The notes: generated by a model not told the origin, from the sequence alone. A stretch of DNA of 64,000 nt from Streptomyces sp. NRRL WC-3605 (GCF_001509795.1 NZ_LLZN01000102.1:62001-126000), one strand, 5' to 3'; counted from the stretch's first letter, positions 49,141 through 58,531 are shown. Numbers and translations are program-made.

Positions 49141-50580
49141 TCAGCGCCGCGCCTGGCGTTCCGTGTCGTCGGTGGCGGAGGAGGTGGCGGAGGGGGTGCG
49201 GTCGCGGGTGAACCAGGCCACCGCCCACAGGGCGACGCCGATGAGCAGCAGCACGCCCGCGATGCGGTACTCGTCGCCGGGGCGTCCCGACGACCACGGC
49301 AGCACCAGGTAGAGGCAGGCGACCGCCCCCACGACGGGCAGGACGCGGCCGGCCCGGAAGTGCGGTGCCGCCACCGTGTCCTTGCGCAGCACCAGGACGG
49401 CCACGTGCACACCGGCGAAGACGGTGAGCAGCAGCAGCGAGGTCGTGCCGCCGAGCAGGGCGACGACCGGGCTGTCGGGGTTCAGCGAGACGAACGTGAT
49501 GAGGCCGAAGGCGATGACGGTGGTGAACAGGATCGCCGCCTGCGGGGTGCGCCGTACCGCGTGCACCTTGGACAGGAACGGCGGCAGGACGCCCTTGCGG
49601 CTCATGCCGTACAGCAGACGGCTGGCCATCATCATGTTGATCAGCGCCGAGTTGGCCACGGCGAACATGGAGATGAACGGCAGCAGGTCGGAGATGGGGA
49701 AGTCGGGGGCCGCCGTCTGCACGACGGTGGCGAGCGGCGTCTCGCTGTCGGCGAGGCGGCCGACGGGCACGACCGCGACCGCGCACACGGACACCAGGAC
49801 GTAGATCAGGCCGGTGATGCCGAGCCCGGTGAACATCATGCGGGGGAAGATCCGGGTCGGTTCCCTGGTCTCCTCCGCCATGTTGACCGAGTCCTCGAAG
49901 CCGACCATGGCGAAGAACGCGAGCGACGTGGCGGTGCTGACGGCGAGGAAGACGTTCTTGTCGGAGGCGCTCTCGAAGGCGACGACGCGGGAGAAGTCGG
50001 CGTTCCCCCCGGCGATGAACCAGCCGCTGACAAGGACGACGAGCAGCAGACCCGACAGCTCCACGGCCGTCAGGAACACGTTGACCTTCAGGCTTTCGCT
50101 TACACCCCGCAGGTTGACGAGCAGCACCAGTGCCATGAAGCCGAGGGCGATCGCCAGGATCAGCCCGTCGCCGCCGTCCAGGCCGAACCCGGTGACGAGG
50201 TTGGCCGCGAAGGCTCTGGAGGCCGCCGACGCCGAGGTGATGCCGGAGCACATCACGGCGAAGCACACCAGGAACGTCAGGAAGTGCTTGCGGAACGCCT
50301 TGTGCACGTACAGCGCGGCACCCGCGGCCTCCGGGTACTTGGTGACCAGCTCCAGATAGGAGCAGGCGGTGATCAGGGCCACGGTGAACGCGATGACGAA
50401 CGGCAGCCACGCCGCTCCCCCGACCTCGCCGGCGACCTGTCCGGTAAGGGCGTAGATGCCGGTGCCGAGGATGTCCCCGACGATGAACAGCAGCAGCAGA
50501 CCGGGACCCATGACCCGCTTGAGCGTAGGTTCGCCGTCGGCGTCGGTGGCGGGTGAATCCTTCTGTCCCGTGGATGACAT
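49141..50580 (-). CDS. APC-superfamily amino-acid permease
   Basis: Membrane transporter of 479 residues with 12 helices. The first helix GPGLLLLFIVGDILGTGIYALTG is the substrate-binding unwound helix of APC proteins. FFAMVGFEDSVNMAEETREPTRIFPR is the conserved cytoplasmic loop after helix 6. Substrate could be an amino acid or polyamine. ATG 50580 has GAGGAG upstream. It lies 93 bases downstream of the terminator of the tRNA-Gly gene on the same strand. Confidence 0.93.
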   Translation of the reverse strand: MSSTGQKDSPATDADGEPTLKRVMGPGLLLLFIVGDILGTGIYALTGQVAGEVGGAAWLPFVIAFTVALITACSYLELVTKYPEAAGAALYVHKAFRKHFLTFLVCFAVMCSGITSASAASRAFAANLVTGFGLDGGDGLILAIALGFMALVLLVNLRGVSESLKVNVFLTAVELSGLLLVVLVSGWFIAGGNADFSRVVAFESASDKNVFLAVSTATSLAFFAMVGFEDSVNMAEETREPTRIFPRMMFTGLGITGLIYVLVSVCAVAVVPVGRLADSETPLATVVQTAAPDFPISDLLPFISMFAVANSALINMMMASRLLYGMSRKGVLPPFLSKVHAVRRTPQAAILFTTVIAFGLITFVSLNPDSPVVALLGGTTSLLLLTVFAGVHVAVLVLRKDTVAAPHFRAGRVLPVVGAVACLYLVLPWSSGRPGDEYRIAGVLLLIGVALWAVAWFTRDRTPSATSSATDDTERQARR

Positions 50581-50672
50581 GGCGTACTCCTCGTCGTGGT
50601 GGCGGCCGGGACCCTCACTGATGACGACTACTGCCCTGATCCATGCGCCGCATGTGCGCCACGGGGAAACGC

Positions 50673-50705
50673 CGAGGCCCGTCCGCGTCATGCGGACGGG
50701 CCTCG
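50673..50705 (-). terminator. Terminator of the tRNA gene
   Basis: cgaggcccgtccgc (50673-50686) and gcggacgggcctcg (50692-50705) form a perfect 14-bp stem with a five-base loop. On the minus strand it begins two bases after the CCA end of the tRNA and is followed by TTT. Confidence 0.85.
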
Positions 50706-50707
50706 TC

Positions 50708-50780
50708 TGGAGCGCCGGGCAGGCCTTGCACCTGCATCTCCCCGCAGGAAGCGGGGCGTCTTTCCTTGGACCACCAACGC
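50708..50780 (-). tRNA. tRNA-Gly (anticodon UCC), divergent form
   Basis: The minus strand folds as a complete cloverleaf of 73 nt. Acceptor GCGTTGG pairs with CCGGCGC (two G-U). The D arm GTC/GAC has loop CAAGGAAA including GG. The anticodon stem CCCCG/CGGGG has loop CTTCCTG, giving UCC for glycine. The variable region is AGAT. The T arm GCAGG/CCTGC has loop TGCAAGG. The 3' end is U73 and encoded CCA. U8, A14, A15, G18, G19, A21, U33, C56 and A58 are as expected. Unusual are U37 in place of a purine and G55 in place of pseudouridine 55. A terminator follows at once. It could serve translation or a special non-ribosomal glycyl-transfer role. Confidence 0.82.
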
Positions 50781-50860
50781 AGGGTCGGCGACCGCGAGTT
50801 GCGGTGACCGGCTCTGGGAGCAGCTTAGTACATCCGGGTGAGTGCCCGCGCCCCCGGAGA

Positions 50861-51862
50861 TCAGCCGCCCAGCAGGGGCAGGGTGATCCCGCACCGGACG
50901 GGCCGGGCGTGCGCCGGGTCGAGGGCGTTGCGCACGAGCTGGGCGGCGTTGGTGTCGTAGGCGAGCGACAGATGGTCCGAGACGTCCTGCGGGCAGACGT
51001 CCTGGATCAGGATGTTCCGCACGGTGGCGCCCGGGCCGGCCGTCAGGAAGTTGTTGCGGTAGGGCGTCGCGAACAGGTCGTACCGGGTGGAGACGACCGT
51101 GTACGAGACGCCCGGCCGGGTGTCACCGTCGCGGTCGAGGGTGCGGTTCACCTCGGAGCCCGGCATCTGGTCCGACCACGCCTGGCCGACCACCGCGGAC
51201 ACGGTGGGGTCGAGGCCCAGCCGGCCGGTCACCGTGCCGACCCCGGAGAGGTTCCCGCCGTGGTTGGACGGGGCGAGGGCGATCAGGCGGCGCACCTTGC
51301 CGCGCTCGGGGTGCGCCGGGTCGGTGCCGCCCTCGAAGCGCAGATACCAGCGCGGGGTCGGGCCGCCGCCCTGCGAGTGCCCGACGAGGTCGACCTTGCG
51401 GGCGCCGGTCGCCTTCAGGACGCGGTCGACGTACCGGGCGATCTGCCGGGCCGACTTCGGCACGGGCCCGGTCGCCTTGAACGGGTTGCCGGGCGTGCCG
51501 CCGTAGTTGGGGGCGAAGACGCAGTACCCGAGGCTCTTCAGATAGGGGGCCAGCATGCTCCAGTTGTTGTAGGCGTTCGCCGCCGAGCCGTGCAGCAGGA
51601 CGACCGGGCGGGGGTGCGCGCGCGAGGGGCGGCACGACCAGTCGTCGGCCCCGGCGGGGGCCGCCTCCGGGTGGACGAGCCCGTACGCCACCGCCGTGGC
51701 GAGGTCGAGGGCGGGGACGGGGGCGGGAGGCGCGGGGGCGGCGGACGCGGCGGCCGGGCCCGTCAGGCCGAGGGCCAGCGGCAGGGCGACCGACGCGCAC
51801 AGCGCGGCCCAGCGGCCGCCCGGCCGGTTCGCACGGCTGCGGGAAAGCGTCCGGTCCGCCAT
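50861..51862 (-). CDS. Secreted triacylglycerol lipase-like alpha/beta hydrolase
   Basis: Secreted protein of 333 residues. A signal peptide spans about residues 1-42 (ending ASA). RPVVLLHGSAANAYNNWSMLAPYLKSLGYCVFAPNYGG is the oxyanion-hole region of Lipase_2 proteins. VDLVGHSQGGGPTPRWYLRF carries the nucleophile Ser, and the histidine is within QDVSDHLSLAYD. Two pairs of cysteines fit extracellular disulfides. GAGGAG is upstream of ATG 51862. Substrate is lipid ester by family. Confidence 0.9.
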   Translation of the reverse strand: MADRTLSRSRANRPGGRWAALCASVALPLALGLTGPAAASAAPAPPAPVPALDLATAVAYGLVHPEAAPAGADDWSCRPSRAHPRPVVLLHGSAANAYNNWSMLAPYLKSLGYCVFAPNYGGTPGNPFKATGPVPKSARQIARYVDRVLKATGARKVDLVGHSQGGGPTPRWYLRFEGGTDPAHPERGKVRRLIALAPSNHGGNLSGVGTVTGRLGLDPTVSAVVGQAWSDQMPGSEVNRTLDRDGDTRPGVSYTVVSTRYDLFATPYRNNFLTAGPGATVRNILIQDVCPQDVSDHLSLAYDTNAAQLVRNALDPAHARPVRCGITLPLLGG

Positions 51863-52009
51863 CGTCACTCCTCGTCTCCGGGCCGGCCCAGCGCCGACGC
51901 GAAGATCATCGGGGACTGCCGGGGCACCGGGTGCCGGGGCCGCTCCCGGCACCTCCGATGGAGCAGGCGCTTTTCATCCGGCCGGCCCAGCCGGCGCTCC
52001 GCGCGGGGG

Positions 52010-53061
52010 TCAGGCCGCGGCCTTCTTGCGCCGGCGGCCGCCTCCCGCGAGGGCGTCGATCAGCTCCTGGCGGCTCATCCGGGACCGTCCGGGGATCTCC
52101 CGCTCGGTGGCCCGTTCGTACAGCTCGGCCTTGCTGAGCTCGCGCAGCTCGCTCTTCTTCGGGGCGTCGGAGGTCTTGCGTGCCGAAGTCTTGGGCCTGG
52201 CGGCGGACTTGGACGCCGGCTTCCTGCCGCTCCGGGCACCGCCGCGTTCACCGCCGCGCTCCCCGCCCCGCTTCTCGCGGCCGGAGCGGGCGCGGTCGAT
52301 GCTGCCCTGGAGGACCTCCATGAGGTCGACGACGTTGGTGGCGGTCGGCGCCTCCTCGGCCGGGGCCACCTCCTGGCCCTCCGCCTTGGCCTGCATGAGT
52401 TCGCGCACCTTCTCCTCGTAGGTGTCGTGGTAGCGCGACGGGTCCCACGGGCCGCTCAGGGCGTCGACCAGTTGCAGCGCCATGTCGAGTTCCTTTCCGC
52501 TGCCCGCCCGCCGCTCGGGGAGCTGCGGCAGCTCGCGGGTGGGGTCACGGACCTCGTCCGCCCAGTGCAGGGTCTGGAGCATCAGCACCTTGTCCTCGGC
52601 GCGCAGCGCGGTGAGGTACTGCTTGCCCCGCATCACGAAGGTGGCGACACCGATCCGGTTCGCCTTCTCCAGGGCGGCGCGCAGGAGTTCGTACACCTTG
52701 AGGTGCTCCTCGCCGCGCGGCGCGAGGTAGTAGGTGCGGGCGAAGTAGACCGGCTCGATCTCGTCCAGGTCGACGAAGTCGGAGATCTCGATGGTGCGGC
52801 TGCGGCCCGGCGCGATCTCGTCCAGCTCGTCCGGCTCGACGATGACGTACTCGCCGTCGGCGACCTCGAAGCCCTTGACGATGTCGTCGCCGGACACCTC
52901 CTCGCCGGTGCGCTCTTCACGCGGCGGTTGCGGATGCGGTCGGAGGTGCCGCGCTGGAGCTGGTGGAAGTGCACGGTGTGGTCCGAGGTGGCCGTGTACA
53001 GGCCGACCGGCACGCTGACCAGCCCGAACGTGATCACACCTGTCCAGATCGCCCGTGCCAT
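52010..53061 (-). pseudogene. ku: Ku DNA-end-binding protein gene disrupted by a one-base deletion
   Basis: Ku bridges broken DNA ends for ligase D in bacterial non-homologous end joining. The first 48 codons from ATG 53061 read [20 protein letters not shown] and onward as normal Ku. The rest of a normal Ku, from [40 protein letters not shown] to the SAP-like tail [41 protein letters not shown], continues in a different frame. One base is missing just after GTGAA at about 52915-52916. Without it the first frame runs into KSAPARRCP and an unrelated sequence. Everything else is intact and well conserved, so this is either a recent mutation or a sequencing error. No ligD lies nearby. Confidence 0.9.
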
Positions 53062-53334
53062 GACCGTCCCGCTCCGTCGTCTCCGTCCGGGTCCCGGCAC
53101 CCTCGCACCGGCCCGCTCCCGCCCTCCACGCTGGCACCACCGGGGCGGTGGCGCGCGGTGAGCCGGGTGGGCCGGGGGCCGACTGGTGGAAAACGGGCCA
53201 GGCGGAGGGGGACCGGGACGACGAGGACCGTCGGACCGTTCGTCCGCTCCGGGGACAGACGATCCGTCGGACCACCCGCCCCGGGAACGCCGGCCGGAGT
53301 GGGCAAACGGCTGGCCGGGGCCGTGAGCCCCGCT

Positions 53335-54555
53335 TCAGCCGCTCTCGGCGCCCCGGCCCGGCCGGCTCTGGTGGAGGTGTTCCAGGGCGTCCAGGACGAC
53401 GGTGCGGCGGTACCAGGAGCGCCAGGCGGCGACGTCCGCCGCGAGGCGCGCGAGTTCGGCCCGCCGGGTGGGCCCCGGCCAGATGCCCGGCGCGTTCCTG
53501 TGCACGGTCAGCGTGCCGGTGCAGTACCTCTCGGCGGTGATCAGGGGCACGCTGTACACGGCCCGGCAGCCCGCCGCCAGCAGGGACCGACCGGCCGGGT
53601 GGGCCGAGAGTGCCTCGTCGGCGGCGACGTCGGGCACAGCGACCGGCTCCAGCCGTTCCTGGGCCACGGCGCAGACCACGGGCGGTTCGGTGACGAGAGC
53701 GACCTCGTCCCAGTAGGCGGCGTCCAGCCCCCGGTGCCCTTCGAGGAACAGCGCGTGGTCCTGGGCCGGGTCCGTGAAGTGCAGCTCGCCCGCGTCGGCC
53801 TCGGACACGGCGATCGCCGTGTCCAGGGCGGCGGCGAGGATCTGCCGCCGGTCCGTGACGTCTCCGCCGTACGAGCGCAGGAACGCGGTGTCGGGGTGCG
53901 GGGCGTGGGTGCCGCGGCCCGCGAACCAGCGGGTGTCCGTCTGCGGCGGGGGTGCCGTGACGACGGCGGACGCGAGGACCCGCAGCGGCACGTTGCACCG
54001 CTGGGAGCCCTCGCGCAGCAGCGAGAACGCGGCGTCGGGGCCGGGCAGACCGTAGCGGGCGATGAGCATGCCCTGCGCGATGCCGATGAGTCCGCTGGTG
54101 CGTGCCTTGGCGCGGAGCCCGAAGATCTCCCGGCGCAGGCTCTCGGCGTCGGCGGGCGGCTTCCCGGCCCGGCGCGGTCGTGCGGGCCCGGCGCCGGGCG
54201 CGGGCGTGGGGGGCAGGGACGTCAGGGCCTCGATGAGGGTGCCGTGCAGGCGGAGGCCGGGGAGGTCGTCCTGCTCCAGCTCCTTGCGGAGCTCGGGCGT
54301 CGCCACCACCAGGACGGGGGTGGCCGCGAGGTCCAGGGTCTCCCTCCGCAGGGTCCGGCGGGCCGCCTCGTCGACCGTGGGAACCGCCGTCATGTCGAGA
54401 ACCAGCCGATGCCCCTGGCGGGCGGCGCGGTCCAGCTGCCGCGTCAGCTCCCGGGTCAAGACGACGCCGGCCTCGGCGTCCAGTGCTCCGGCCAGGCACA
54501 CCACCGTGACTCGGTCGGTGGCCGGCACCATGGTGAGGGGGGAACGACTGGTCAT
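53335..54555 (-). CDS. STAS-ANTAR-GAF signalling protein
   Basis: Signalling protein of 406 residues with an uncommon domain order. Residues 1-115 form a STAS (anti-anti-sigma-like) domain: [26 protein letters not shown] and [19 protein letters not shown]. Residues 138-200 form an ANTAR RNA-binding domain ([53 protein letters not shown]). Residues 225-400 form a GAF domain ([25 protein letters not shown]). ANTAR binds antiterminator RNA. ATG 54555 has a GAGG nearby. In the same window, the PAS-GAF-SpoIIE phosphatase at 36398-38113 acts on STAS substrates in its family. Confidence 0.9.
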   Translation of the reverse strand: MTSRSPLTMVPATDRVTVVCLAGALDAEAGVVLTRELTRQLDRAARQGHRLVLDMTAVPTVDEAARRTLRRETLDLAATPVLVVATPELRKELEQDDLPGLRLHGTLIEALTSLPPTPAPGAGPARPRRAGKPPADAESLRREIFGLRAKARTSGLIGIAQGMLIARYGLPGPDAAFSLLREGSQRCNVPLRVLASAVVTAPPPQTDTRWFAGRGTHAPHPDTAFLRSYGGDVTDRRQILAAALDTAIAVSEADAGELHFTDPAQDHALFLEGHRGLDAAYWDEVALVTEPPVVCAVAQERLEPVAVPDVAADEALSAHPAGRSLLAAGCRAVYSVPLITAERYCTGTLTVHRNAPGIWPGPTRRAELARLAADVAAWRSWYRRTVVLDALEHLHQSRPGRGAESG

Positions 54556-54966
54556 CGTGCCTCGCTCTTCCGCTCCTGTCGGCCGCGTGCGTCGGACGGG
54601 CGGGTAGTCGGTGTGCCCGCCGCCCGACCGCATCTCCACCCTCGCTCGCCTGTGGCGTGAGGGCAAGGAGAGAAAACCGTCGAGGGGCACGCGGCCGTGG
54701 CCGAACGCCGGAGCGGCCGGTCACGAACGGGTGCGGGCGCCGGACGCCGGTTCCCTCGGTGCCGTGCGGGGTCGCGGGCGGGGCGGGCAGCAGCGACCAG
54801 GCCACGAGGACGACCTTGTTGGCGCCGATGGCGCAGCAGACACGGGCCGGGGGTGTCGCCGTGCGGGTCTCCGGGTGGTCGCACCCGCCGCTGCCGCGCG
54901 CCCGGCGCACCCCCACCGGCGGCGAGGCGCGCCCGGCACGGGCCGCGGCGCGCCCGGCGCCGGCGG
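54556..54966. other. 411-base intergenic stretch, no gene recognised
   Basis: Between the STAS-ANTAR-GAF gene start and the ferritin-like gene end. Open frames pass through, including one continuous with the ku frame on the minus strand, but none has a recognisable start region or protein character. The part nearest 54555 is the likely promoter of that gene. Confidence 0.5.
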
Positions 54967-55470
54967 TCAGGCCTCGCGGGACGCTGCTCCCGCCTTCGAC
55001 AGCAGCTGGGGCGAGAGCGTTTTGATCATCGTGTTGGTCCAGCGCATCTGCCGCAGCGTCTGCGGATGGCAGGCCGTGGCGAGGTCCAGCAGGGAGCTGT
55101 CCTTGTCGGCCTGTGCCGCCTGGGCGAGCATCTCCCAGTCCAGGGAGTTGCCGGTCGCCGCCAGATGGAGTTCGCGCAGGTCGTTCAGCAGGTCCAGGCC
55201 GGAGCGGGTGTCGGCCAGGGCGCGGGCCGCCCGTTCACCGCGGTCCTCCGGACCGGGCGGCTCCTCGGCGGACCGGGACAGGCGCAGCCCGTACGGCTCG
55301 GCGGCCTCGGCGAGGCGTTCCGCGTGCTCGTGGGACCAGCGGGCGAGGTCGACCGCCACGTGGTGCACCTCGTGCTCGGCGGCGTCACGCGCGGCCGTCT
55401 CCAGCAGCTTGCGTTCCATCGCGCGTTCGCCCTCGTACAGGGCCCGCAGCACGGCGGGGACGGCGCTCAT
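54967..55470 (-). CDS. Ferritin-like helical protein of unknown function
   Basis: Helical protein of 167 residues. The stretch [53 protein letters not shown] is typical of ferritin-like (DUF892-type) four-helix proteins with Glu and His ligands for metal. The start, ATG 55470 (or GTG 55473), overlaps the stop of the molybdopterin oxidoreductase gene, so expression is coupled and the proteins probably act together. No iron-binding loop can be proved. Confidence 0.78.
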   Translation of the reverse strand: MSAVPAVLRALYEGERAMERKLLETAARDAAEHEVHHVAVDLARWSHEHAERLAEAAEPYGLRLSRSAEEPPGPEDRGERAARALADTRSGLDLLNDLRELHLAATGNSLDWEMLAQAAQADKDSSLLDLATACHPQTLRQMRWTNTMIKTLSPQLLSKAGAASREA

Positions 55471-57941
55471 CACCGCTCACCTCCCCGCGCGCCGGCGCTG
55501 TGCCGGGCCATCGCGGCCGGGCCGCCCGTCGTCGGCGGGGCGGCGCCCGGGTCGACCGGCGCGGAGGCCGTCGTCGTCGGGGCGGGCGACACCGCCCCGT
55601 GGGCGCGTTCGACCAGGGTGAGACGGGCGGCCGCGGTCTTGAAGAGGGGCTGTTTGGAGACCGGGTCCCAGTCGGTGACGGTGGTCTCGTTGGCGGCGCG
55701 GCCGCCGTCCTCGCCGGGGCCGTCGCCGCCCGGGGTGTCCCAGTAGCCGTAGTGGAACGGCAGGAACACCAGGCCGTCGCGGATCGCGGTGACGCGCAGC
55801 CGGCCGCGCACGGAGCCGCGGGGGCTGGTGACCTCGACCAGATCGCCCTCGGCGACCTGGTGGCGCCGCGCCCCGGCGGCGGAGATCTCCACCCAGACCT
55901 CGGGGGCGGCGGCCTGGAGCTGGGGGCTGCGGCCGGTCTTGGTGCGGGTGTGGAAGTGGTACAGGGTGCGGCCCGTGGTCAGCTGCAAGGGGTACTCGTC
56001 ATTCGTCGGTTCGTGTGGCGGCAGGTGCTCGGCCGCCTTGAGGACGGCCTTGCCGTGCGGGTTGAGCGCCCGGTACTCGGTCTCGGACACCGAGGCGCCG
56101 GTGACCAGGTCCCTGCCGTAGGTCTCGCAGTCGTCGGGGGCGGCCCAGCCGACGCCGTCGGTGTGGAGGCGTTCCGTGCCCTCGGGCGCCTCGTCCGTGC
56201 AGGGCCACTGGATGCCCCCGGTCGTCCGCAGCCGCTCGTAGGTCAGCCCCGTGTAGTCGCAGGGCCGCCCCCGGCTGCACTCCTTCCACGCCTCGAACGC
56301 CGACTCGGGGTCGTGCCAGCCGACGAGCGGGCGGCCGTCCTGGTCACGGAAGTCCATCCAGCTGGCGTACTCCAGCCAGATGTCCAGGTCGGAGCGGGCG
56401 TCGCCGGGCGGCTCGACCGCGCGTTCGCAGAGGTGGACGGTGCGGTCGGCGTTGGTGAGGGTGCCGGTCTTCTCGGCCCAGGTCGCGGCGGGCAGGACGA
56501 CGTCCGCGAACCGGGCGGTCTCGGTGAGGTACAGGTCCTGGACGACCGTGAAGAGCCCGTCGCGGCGCAGGATGCCGCGGACGCGTTCCAGCTCGGGCAG
56601 GGAGACGGCCGGGTTGGTGCCGGAGATCCACAGCATCCGGATCGAGCCCTGCTCGGCGTAGCGGAAGATCTGCATCGCCGGGGTGGGCGGCGTGTGGCTG
56701 GGGATGCGGGAGGGCTCGACGTTCCAGACCCGGGCGAGGTCGGCCACATGGGCGTCGTTCTCCCAGTTCCGGAAGCCGGGCAGGTCTCCGTCGGCACCGC
56801 ACTCGCGGGTGTTCTGCGCGCTGGGCTGGCCGTTCATCTGGAGTACGCCGCAGCCGGGGCGTCCGAGCATGCCGCGGATCAGCTGCAGGTTGTTGACCTG
56901 GACGGCGGCAGCGGTGGCCTGATGGGACTGGTAGACGCCCTGGAGCACGGTGGACAGCAGCCGCCGGGCGTCCCCGAGCACCTCGGCGGCCTCGGTGACG
57001 GCCGCGGCCGGGACGTCGCAGATGCCGGCCGCCCATCGCGGGGTGCAGCCGGCGACGCGCTCGGAGAGTTCGTCGAAGCCGACGGTGTGCGCGTCGATGA
57101 AGGCGCGGTCGATCCGGTCCGTGCGGATGATCTCGTGCAGCAGGGCGTTCAGCAGGGCCACGTTGGTGCCGGCGCGGGGCGCGAGGTGGACGGTGGCGTG
57201 CCGGGCGGCCTGGGTGGGGCGTGGATCGACGCAGACCAGGCGGGGCGGGTCGCCGCCGGCCAGCCGGTCGAGCACCCGCATCCACAGCACCGGCTGGGTC
57301 TCGGCCATGTTGTGCCCGAACAAGGCAAGGACGTCGGCGTGGTCGACGTCGGTGTAGGAGGCGGGCTGGCCGTCGCAGCCGAAGGTCTCCTTCAGCGCCT
57401 CGGCGGCCGTCGCCGTGCACAGCCGGGTGTTGCCGTCGACGTGGTTGGTGCCGATCCCGGCCCGCGCGATCACGGCGAGCGTGTAGTACTCCTCCAGGAA
57501 CAGCTGACCGCTGGTGTAGAAGCCGATCGAGCCGGGCCCGTACGTCTCCAGCAGGGCCTTGCTGCGGTCGACGATCCGGGCCAGCGCGGTGTCCCAGTCG
57601 CAGGGCACCAGCCGCCCGTCCCGGCGGACGAGGGGCGTGGTCAGCCGGTCCTCGGACCGGTTGGCCTGCCAGCCGAAGAGGTCCTTCGGACCGAGTCTGC
57701 CGTGGTTCACCCGGTCCCGGGCGCTGCCGCGGACCCCGACGATCCGCCCGTCGGCGACGGCGACGTCCAGCGCGTCGCCGTTGGAGTGCAGGACGGAGGC
57801 CGTCGGCACCCACGCGTCCACGTCGGCGGCCGTGACGCCGGGCTCCAGATACGAGTCCACCCGGACCGGCCACGGGGTGCCGGGGCCGTACGGGGTGCGG
57901 TCCCCCCACGGTTCGGCGATCCGGTCCACCTCGGCGCGCAT
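55470..57941 (-). CDS. Molybdopterin-dependent oxidoreductase lacking the N-terminal Fe-S motif
   Basis: Cofactor-binding enzyme of 823 residues of the DMSO-reductase superfamily. Residues 45-110 align with the usual start of nitrate reductase/formate dehydrogenase (VLHSNGDALDVAVADGRIVGVRGSARDRVNHGRLGPKDLFGWQAN), but the CxxCxxxC...C cysteines are all replaced; the first Cys is residue 114. NTRLCTATAAEALKETFG places a probable Mo-ligand Cys175. The C-terminal domain starts LQLTTGRTLYHFHTRTKTGRSPQL and ends with the Mo-cofactor-binding VEVTSPRGSVRGRLRVTAI and FHYGYWD. Substrate unknown. Electron transfer must use a partner instead of its own cluster. Confidence 0.92.
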   Translation of the reverse strand: MRAEVDRIAEPWGDRTPYGPGTPWPVRVDSYLEPGVTAADVDAWVPTASVLHSNGDALDVAVADGRIVGVRGSARDRVNHGRLGPKDLFGWQANRSEDRLTTPLVRRDGRLVPCDWDTALARIVDRSKALLETYGPGSIGFYTSGQLFLEEYYTLAVIARAGIGTNHVDGNTRLCTATAAEALKETFGCDGQPASYTDVDHADVLALFGHNMAETQPVLWMRVLDRLAGGDPPRLVCVDPRPTQAARHATVHLAPRAGTNVALLNALLHEIIRTDRIDRAFIDAHTVGFDELSERVAGCTPRWAAGICDVPAAAVTEAAEVLGDARRLLSTVLQGVYQSHQATAAAVQVNNLQLIRGMLGRPGCGVLQMNGQPSAQNTRECGADGDLPGFRNWENDAHVADLARVWNVEPSRIPSHTPPTPAMQIFRYAEQGSIRMLWISGTNPAVSLPELERVRGILRRDGLFTVVQDLYLTETARFADVVLPAATWAEKTGTLTNADRTVHLCERAVEPPGDARSDLDIWLEYASWMDFRDQDGRPLVGWHDPESAFEAWKECSRGRPCDYTGLTYERLRTTGGIQWPCTDEAPEGTERLHTDGVGWAAPDDCETYGRDLVTGASVSETEYRALNPHGKAVLKAAEHLPPHEPTNDEYPLQLTTGRTLYHFHTRTKTGRSPQLQAAAPEVWVEISAAGARRHQVAEGDLVEVTSPRGSVRGRLRVTAIRDGLVFLPFHYGYWDTPGGDGPGEDGGRAANETTVTDWDPVSKQPLFKTAAARLTLVERAHGAVSPAPTTTASAPVDPGAAPPTTGGPAAMARHSAGARGGER

Positions 57942-58057
57942 GACCTGTCGCCACGCTTCCCACGGTCGGGGTCGTCGTCCGCCCGCCCTCACCGGACGGG
58001 CCGGCCGGCCGGCCCGCCGTCGTGCGGGCCGGCCGGCAGTGCTCCCGCCGGCGTCCG

Positions 58058-58531
58058 TCAGAGGACGGTGCCCGGGTCCTCCGGCCGGATGCGGCCGCGC
58101 CAGCCCCCGGTGCTGCCGCCCTTCTCGATGTACTCCTTGAACCGGTGCAGGTCGCCCTTGACCCGGCGGTCGATCATGCCGAGCGCGTCCGCGCCCTTCT
58201 CGGCCATGCCGGTCGGCTCGACGTCCATGGTGAGCTCCACGCGCGTGTGCGTGTCGTCCAGCTGCTCGAAGCGGACCGAGCCGCGCTGCTGGGTGTCGCC
58301 ACCCACGGACCGCCAGGTGATGCGGTCGTCGGCGAGCTGGTCGACGATCTCGGTGTCGAACTCGCGCTTCACGCCGCCGATGCTCGTCACCCAGTGGTTG
58401 TGCCGCTCGTCCAGCTGGCGGACCTCCTCGACGCCCTCCATGAAGCGCGGGAAGTCCTCGAACTGGGTCCACTGGTCGTAGGCCCGGCGCAGCGGGACCT
58501 CCACGTCGACCGTCTCCTTGACCGTGCTCAT
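58058..58531 (-). CDS. SRPBCC (cyclase/dehydrase-type) family protein
   Basis: Protein of 157 residues: STVKETVDVEVPLRRAYDQWTQFEDFPRFMEGVEEVRQLDERHNHWVTSIGGVKREFDTEIVDQLADDRITWRSVGG. This is the polyketide-cyclase2/START pattern. The family of this exact form is common near stress genes in Streptomyces. GGAGG lies nine bases before ATG 58531. It is divergent from the FAD-Rieske gene, and separated by 116 bases from the Mo enzyme gene. Confidence 0.9.
   Translation of the reverse strand: MSTVKETVDVEVPLRRAYDQWTQFEDFPRFMEGVEEVRQLDERHNHWVTSIGGVKREFDTEIVDQLADDRITWRSVGGDTQQRGSVRFEQLDDTHTRVELTMDVEPTGMAEKGADALGMIDRRVKGDLHRFKEYIEKGGSTGGWRGRIRPEDPGTVL

Noticed and set aside
50708..50780. tRNA gene as an integration site of a mobile element
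   Set aside because: No integrase, excisionase or repeated 3' tRNA end was found on either side within the window.
52010..54916. A single 968-codon minus-strand frame combining the Ku C-terminal part with upstream sequence
   Set aside because: The frame continues through the opposite phase of the STAS-ANTAR-GAF gene. The Ku N-terminus is found in the other frame at the right place, so a frameshift explains it.
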